A stretch of 64,000 bases of DNA from Microbacterium sp. GCS4 (GTDB lineage: Bacteria; Actinomycetota; Actinomycetes; Actinomycetales; Microbacteriaceae): NCBI RefSeq assembly GCF_001262495.1, contig NZ_LGYE01000001.1:1302001-1366000 (forward strand), given 5' to 3'. The notes below the pieces were generated by a model, which saw nothing but the letters and a program-made list of their open reading frames with translations, had not been told where the DNA came from and did not search any database. Each line of letters opens with the position of its first letter. Within the stretch, counting starts at the first letter, position 1. This document shows, piece after piece, positions 60,229 through 64,000 of the stretch. Made by a program: the position numbers and the translations under genes.

Positions 60229-61827
60229 ATGGAGATCGCCGGAATCGTCGGCATCCTCGTCATCGTCGGGATCGCGGTCGTCGCCGCCGTCGTCATCCTG
60301 CTGATCCTGCTGCTGTTCGCACGCAGCTGGATCAAGGTCGCGCGCGCCGACGAGGCGCTCGTCATCTCGGGCCGCAAGCAGAAGGTGGCGCGTGCCGTCA
60401 TCGGCGCCGACGGCACGACCCGCGACGAGATGTCGGAATCGCCCGTCACGGTCATCGTGAACGGGAAGTCGCTCGTCAACCCGATCACGCAGCGCCACGA
60501 GATCATCTCGCTGCGCTCGCGGCAGGTGTCGCTCAACGCCGAGGCCCAGTCGCTCGACAGCGTCACGCTCAACGTGGACGGCGTCGCGATCGTCAAGATC
60601 GGCTCCGACCCGATCCTCGTGCGCCGCGCCGCCGAGCGATTCGCCTCGCAGGACAAGGCCATCGAGCAGTTCACCACCGAGCAGCTCGAAGGTGCCCTAC
60701 GCGGTATCGTCGCGACACTGTCGGTCGTGGAGCTCATGCGCGAGCGCAAGAAGTTCTCCGACCAGATCGCCGCCGACGTGTCGCAGGAGCTCGCCGAGCA
60801 GGGCCTCATCCTCGACTCGTTCCAGATCAAGGGCATCACCGACAAGGTCGGCTACATCGGCTCGCTCGGCGCCCCCGAGATCCAGGCGAAGCGTCAGTCC
60901 GCGGAGATCTCGCAGACCAACGCGGACCGTGCGATCAACCAGAAGAACATCGCCAACCAGGAAGCGAACCTGGTCGAGCAGACGGCCCTCGACACCAACA
61001 CGGCCAACGCGAACGCCGGCATCGGTCGGGCTCGCGCCGAGGCGGAGCAGGCCGAGCAGCTCGCCCGTGCCCAGGCCGAACAGGCCGTTCTGCAGCAGCA
61101 GGCCGAGAACAAGCAGGCCCAGCTCGACGCCGACGTCAAGCGCGTCGCCGACGCGCAGCGGTACGAGGCCGAGACCCGCGCGCAGGCGGAGCTCTACACG
61201 CGTGAGCGCGCCGCCGAGGCCGCCGCGATCGAGCAGGTCAAGCAGGCCGAGGCCCGCACCCGCATCGCCGAGCAGCAGGCCCAGGCAGACAAGGCCAAGG
61301 CCGACGGTGAGGCCGCAGCCGCGATCGCCCGCGCGACCGGTGAGGCCGACGCGCTGCGCGCCCAGGCCGAGGCCGAGTCCGAGGCGCGTCGCCTGCGTGC
61401 CAGCGCCGAGGCCGACGCGATCCGCGCCGAGGGTGAGGCGCGAGCTGCAGCCGTCGAGGCCGAGGCGAAGGCCATCGCATCGAACCAGGATGCTTTCCTG
61501 TCGCAGCGCGTGCTCGAGACACTCCCGGCGATCATGGCCGAGTTCGCCAAGGGCTACGCCGCGATCGGCAGCGTGTCGATCATCGGCGGGTCCGGCGAGG
61601 ACGGCGCCTCGAACGTCGTCGGCGCCGACAGCGCGAAGGCGCTCAAGTCGGTGTTCGACAGCGTGAGCTCCGCGACCGGACTCGACCTCGCGTCGATCAT
61701 CCAGGGCCAGGCCGTCGGCCGCGGCATCGGCGAGGGCGTCGCCGCAGCGTCCGCGCCGGCCGCGAAGCGCGAGCCGAAGCCGACCACGCCTCCGCCGCCC
61801 GCCCCGCCGGCAGCTGCGGCGGAGTAA
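60229..61827 (+). CDS. Flotillin-like SPFH-domain protein
   Basis: 532 residues. An N-terminal membrane helix (~5-30) is followed by an SPFH/band-7 domain (~35-220), a long Ala/Glu/Gln-rich coiled coil (~225-440; AEQAEQLARAQAEQAVLQQQ) and a Pro-rich tail. This is the flotillin/YuaG plan: membrane microdomain scaffold. GGGAGG lies seven bases before the ATG. A 17-bp stem terminator follows. It is monocistronic. Confidence 0.93.
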   Translation: MEIAGIVGILVIVGIAVVAAVVILLILLLFARSWIKVARADEALVISGRKQKVARAVIGADGTTRDEMSESPVTVIVNGKSLVNPITQRHEIISLRSRQVSLNAEAQSLDSVTLNVDGVAIVKIGSDPILVRRAAERFASQDKAIEQFTTEQLEGALRGIVATLSVVELMRERKKFSDQIAADVSQELAEQGLILDSFQIKGITDKVGYIGSLGAPEIQAKRQSAEISQTNADRAINQKNIANQEANLVEQTALDTNTANANAGIGRARAEAEQAEQLARAQAEQAVLQQQAENKQAQLDADVKRVADAQRYEAETRAQAELYTRERAAEAAAIEQVKQAEARTRIAEQQAQADKAKADGEAAAAIARATGEADALRAQAEAESEARRLRASAEADAIRAEGEARAAAVEAEAKAIASNQDAFLSQRVLETLPAIMAEFAKGYAAIGSVSIIGGSGEDGASNVVGADSAKALKSVFDSVSSATGLDLASIIQGQAVGRGIGEGVAAASAPAAKREPKPTTPPPPAPPAAAAE

Positions 61828-61835
61828 GCACAGAA

Positions 61836-61880
61836 GAACAGCGGATGCCGCGGCCCCACCGGTCGCGGCATCCGCTGTTC
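61836..61880 (+). terminator. Hairpin terminator after the flotillin-like gene
   Basis: GAACAGCGGATGCCGCG (61836-61852) pairs perfectly with 61864-61880 (17 bp, 11-base loop). It lies nine bases after the stop codon. Confidence 0.88.
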
Positions 61881-61927
61881 CGTGTTCCCGCCTCTCCCCC
61901 GCCCTGCCCCGCCATTTCCTCGCCATG

Positions 61928-61999
61928 ACTCCGGAGATCCGTCCGCATCGGCGCCCCGTACCGGGCCGAGGCGCTCGGCCGGCACCGATTCTCCGGAGT
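61928..61999. repeat. Intergenic inverted repeat of a palindromic 10-mer
   Basis: ACTCCGGAGA (61928-61937) and its exact complement TCTCCGGAGT (61990-61999) face each other across 52 bp; each contains the palindrome CTCCGGAG. It could form a stem upstream of hrpB or be a small interspersed element. Confidence 0.55.
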
Positions 62000-62037
62000 T
62001 GTGAAAGCTCAGCGCACTCACCGGGCACACTGGAGGG

Positions 62038-64000
62038 ATGACGTCTGCCGCCTTCGACCTCGCCGCGATCGGCGCGGGGCTGTCGTTCGCGGCGTCCCTC
62101 CCCGACGTCGAGGCGGCACTGGACTCGAGCACCTCGCTCGTGGTCAGCGCTCCCCCGGGCACCGGGAAGACGACCCTCGTGCCGCCGCTGCTTGCGTCGC
62201 GCTCCACCGGCCGCGTGATCGTCACGCAACCGCGTCGCGTGGCCGCACGTGCCGCCGCTCGGCGCCTCGCACAGCTCGACGGGACCGCACTCGGCGACCG
62301 CGTCGGGTTCACGGTCCGCGGCGAGCGCGCCGCCGGCCCCGCGACACGGATCGAGTTCGTGACGGCGGGTGTGCTGCTACGGCGGATGCTCGACGACCCG
62401 GGCCTCGACGGCGTGGATGCCGTCATCATCGACGAGGTGCACGAGCGTGCGCTCGAGACCGACCTCCTGATCGGGCTGCTGTCGGAGGTGCGGGAGCTAC
62501 GCGAGGACCTCGTGCTCGTGGCGATGTCCGCGACGCTCGATGCCTCGCGCCTCTCCGTCGTGATCGGCACCGACGCCGCGCCCGCTCCGATCGTCGACCA
62601 TGACGTCCCGGCGTTCCCGCTCACCGAGCGCTGGGCTCCGAGCTCCGGCCCCCGACTCGACGAGCGCGGCGTGACGCGGGAGTTCCTCGACCATGTCGCG
62701 CGCACCGCGGCTGCCGCCGCCCGCGACCTCGTCCGCGAGGACGCGTCCGGCGACGTGCTTGTCTTCGCGCCGGGCGCCTACGAGGTGAGCGCGATCGCCC
62801 GGCGGATCCGCGACGTCGACGGATCGTTCGACGTACGCGAGCTGCACGGCCAGCTCCCCGCCTCCGAACAGGACGCCGTGATCCGCGGGCGTCGCCCCAC
62901 CGAGTCGCCACGCATCATCGTGACCACGGCGCTCGCCGAGTCGTCGCTGACGGTGCCGGGAGTGCGTCTCGTCGTGGACTCCTGTCTGTCACGGCATCCG
63001 CAGCGTGACGCGGCACGCGGGATGACGGGACTCCTGACGACCGCCGCGCCGAGATCCTCGTGCGTGCAGCGGGCGGGTCGTGCGACGCGCCAAGGGCCGG
63101 GCACCGTGATCCGCTGCGTCGACGAGCGCACCTATGCGGCGGCACCCGCGCGACCCGCCCCCGAGATCGCGGTGACCGACCTCACGGATGCGGCGCTCCT
63201 GCTCGCATGCTGGGGCGCGCCCGGCGGCGGCGGGCTGCGCCTGATCGACCCCCTTCCGTCCGACAGCCTCATCGAGGCCCTCACCGTGCTGCGCGGCCTC
63301 GGGGCGATCGACGACGACGGAAGAGCCACCGCCGAGGGACGCGCGCTCGCCCGCATCCCGACCGATCCGCGACTCGCCCGCGCGCTCCGTGAGGGCGGCC
63401 CGGTCGTCGGCGCTCGTCTCGCGGCCGAGGTCGTCGCTCTGCTGGGCGGTGACGTGCGCATCGCGGAGGGTGACGTGGCGCAGGCGCTGGTCGCGCTCCG
63501 CGGCGGGCGCACGCCCGAGGCACGGCGTTGGCGTGCCGATGCGGACAGACTCGAGCGCCTGGTCGACGCGACGCCCGGCATCCGCTCCGATCTCGACGAC
63601 ACGGGCCTCGTGATCGCGCTGGCCTTCCCGGAGCGGATCGCGCGGCGAGTGGAGCGCACCTCGGACGGCGCGACGTTCCTGCTCGCATCCGGGACACGCG
63701 CCGGGATGCGTGGTCCGCTCGCGGCGTCGGAGTGGATCGCCGTCGCCGACGTGGCCCGCGCATCCGGTCGCGTCGCCGCAGGCTCGGGCGCCGTGGTCCG
63801 CGCGACCGCCGTCGTCACCGAGGCGCAGATCGAGCGCGCCGCGAGCCATCTGATGACGGATCGCGTCGAGGCGGAGTTCGTCGGAGGTCGCGTGCAGGCC
63901 CGCCGCGAGCGCCGCATCGGCGCGATCCTGCGGTCGTCGGCGCCGGTGCGCGCCTCAGCCGAGGACGGACGGGATGCCGTGCGCCGGGCGCTGCGGCGTG
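62038..64000 (+). CDS. hrpB: ATP-dependent helicase HrpB, N-terminal part (runs off window)
   Basis: At least 654 codons with no stop before the window ends. DEAH/RHA-type helicase: motif I APPGTGKTT (~39-47), Ia TQPRRVAARAAA, motif II DEVH (~132), motif III SATLD, motif V TTALAESSLTVPG and motif VI QRAGRATRQGPG. The HrpB-type C-terminal region has begun (HrpB C-terminal domain around ARRWRADADRLERL). ATG 62038 follows TGGAGGG. The family is widespread; its RNA or nucleoprotein substrate is not known. Confidence 0.93.
   Translation, partial: MTSAAFDLAAIGAGLSFAASLPDVEAALDSSTSLVVSAPPGTGKTTLVPPLLASRSTGRVIVTQPRRVAARAAARRLAQLDGTALGDRVGFTVRGERAAGPATRIEFVTAGVLLRRMLDDPGLDGVDAVIIDEVHERALETDLLIGLLSEVRELREDLVLVAMSATLDASRLSVVIGTDAAPAPIVDHDVPAFPLTERWAPSSGPRLDERGVTREFLDHVARTAAAAARDLVREDASGDVLVFAPGAYEVSAIARRIRDVDGSFDVRELHGQLPASEQDAVIRGRRPTESPRIIVTTALAESSLTVPGVRLVVDSCLSRHPQRDAARGMTGLLTTAAPRSSCVQRAGRATRQGPGTVIRCVDERTYAAAPARPAPEIAVTDLTDAALLLACWGAPGGGGLRLIDPLPSDSLIEALTVLRGLGAIDDDGRATAEGRALARIPTDPRLARALREGGPVVGARLAAEVVALLGGDVRIAEGDVAQALVALRGGRTPEARRWRADADRLERLVDATPGIRSDLDDTGLVIALAFPERIARRVERTSDGATFLLASGTRAGMRGPLAASEWIAVADVARASGRVAAGSGAVVRATAVVTEAQIERAASHLMTDRVEAEFVGGRVQARRERRIGAILRSSAPVRASAEDGRDAVRRALRR

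Noticed and set aside
1..64000. CRISPR arrays, rRNA operons, known riboswitches
   Set aside because: No regularly spaced identical repeats with unique spacers, no 16S/23S signature stretches and no recognisable riboswitch core were seen.

Overview
The window is a high-GC actinobacterial chromosome segment. The GC content, the frequent GTG starts, the dense 4-bp gene overlaps and the protein repertoire (ThrC, GlgX-TreYZ, Erm-like methylase, NtaA/DszA monooxygenases) point to a member of the Microbacteriaceae, most likely Microbacterium. This assignment is inferred from sequence style, not from a marker gene. No rRNA, tRNA or CRISPR array was seen.

Layout. 0-3.2 kb: the end of a thioredoxin-like gene, a VOC protein, threonine synthase, and an Erm-type rRNA methylase preceded by a 20-codon leader and two hairpins. 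3.3-9.9 kb: a small conserved protein followed by glgX-treY-treZ, overlapping by 4 bp at each joint, for glycogen debranching and glycogen-to-trehalose conversion. 9.9-17 kb: GNAT; an ArsR-CDF metal-efflux pair; a NarL/DesK-type two-component system; a small membrane exporter family protein; an XRE regulator divergent from an SDR; and a CPBP membrane protease. 17-31.2 kb: a five-gene branched-chain-amino-acid-type (HAAT) ABC transporter followed by a 1393-residue secreted sugar-dehydrogenase-like protein, with LacI-type operators in front and a divergent LacI regulator; then a CE7 esterase and a CUT1 sugar ABC transporter. 31.4-49.7 kb: an NtaA/DszA monooxygenase with two DszC/SfnB-like acyl-CoA-dehydrogenase-fold proteins; a LysM-like secreted protein flanked by a duplicated gene end; a second two-component system; a TAP-type lipoprotein hydrolase; and a second DszA-like monooxygenase divergent from a complete Dpp/Opp-type transporter. 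This stretch looks like scavenging of an organic sulfur or nitrogen source.

49.7-59.4 kb is visibly richer in A+T and less codon-biased than its surroundings. It carries gene debris (an alcohol dehydrogenase tail abutting a CitE-like tail) and, near its edges, repeats resembling IS21-family transposon ends. Its core (52.3-58.7 kb) is a tightly overlapping four-gene operon: a 65-aa protein, a 791-aa SMC-like ATPase, an unrecognised 310-aa protein and a SIR2-domain protein. A convergent DNA methyltransferase follows. The sensor-like ATPase plus NAD-binding SIR2 logic resembles Lamassu-Sir2-type anti-phage systems, but the gene set and order do not match one I know. It is the best candidate here for an undescribed defence system.

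59.5-64 kb returns to core-like sequence: a MarR regulator, a flotillin-like SPFH protein and the first 654 codons of an HrpB helicase that runs off the window.
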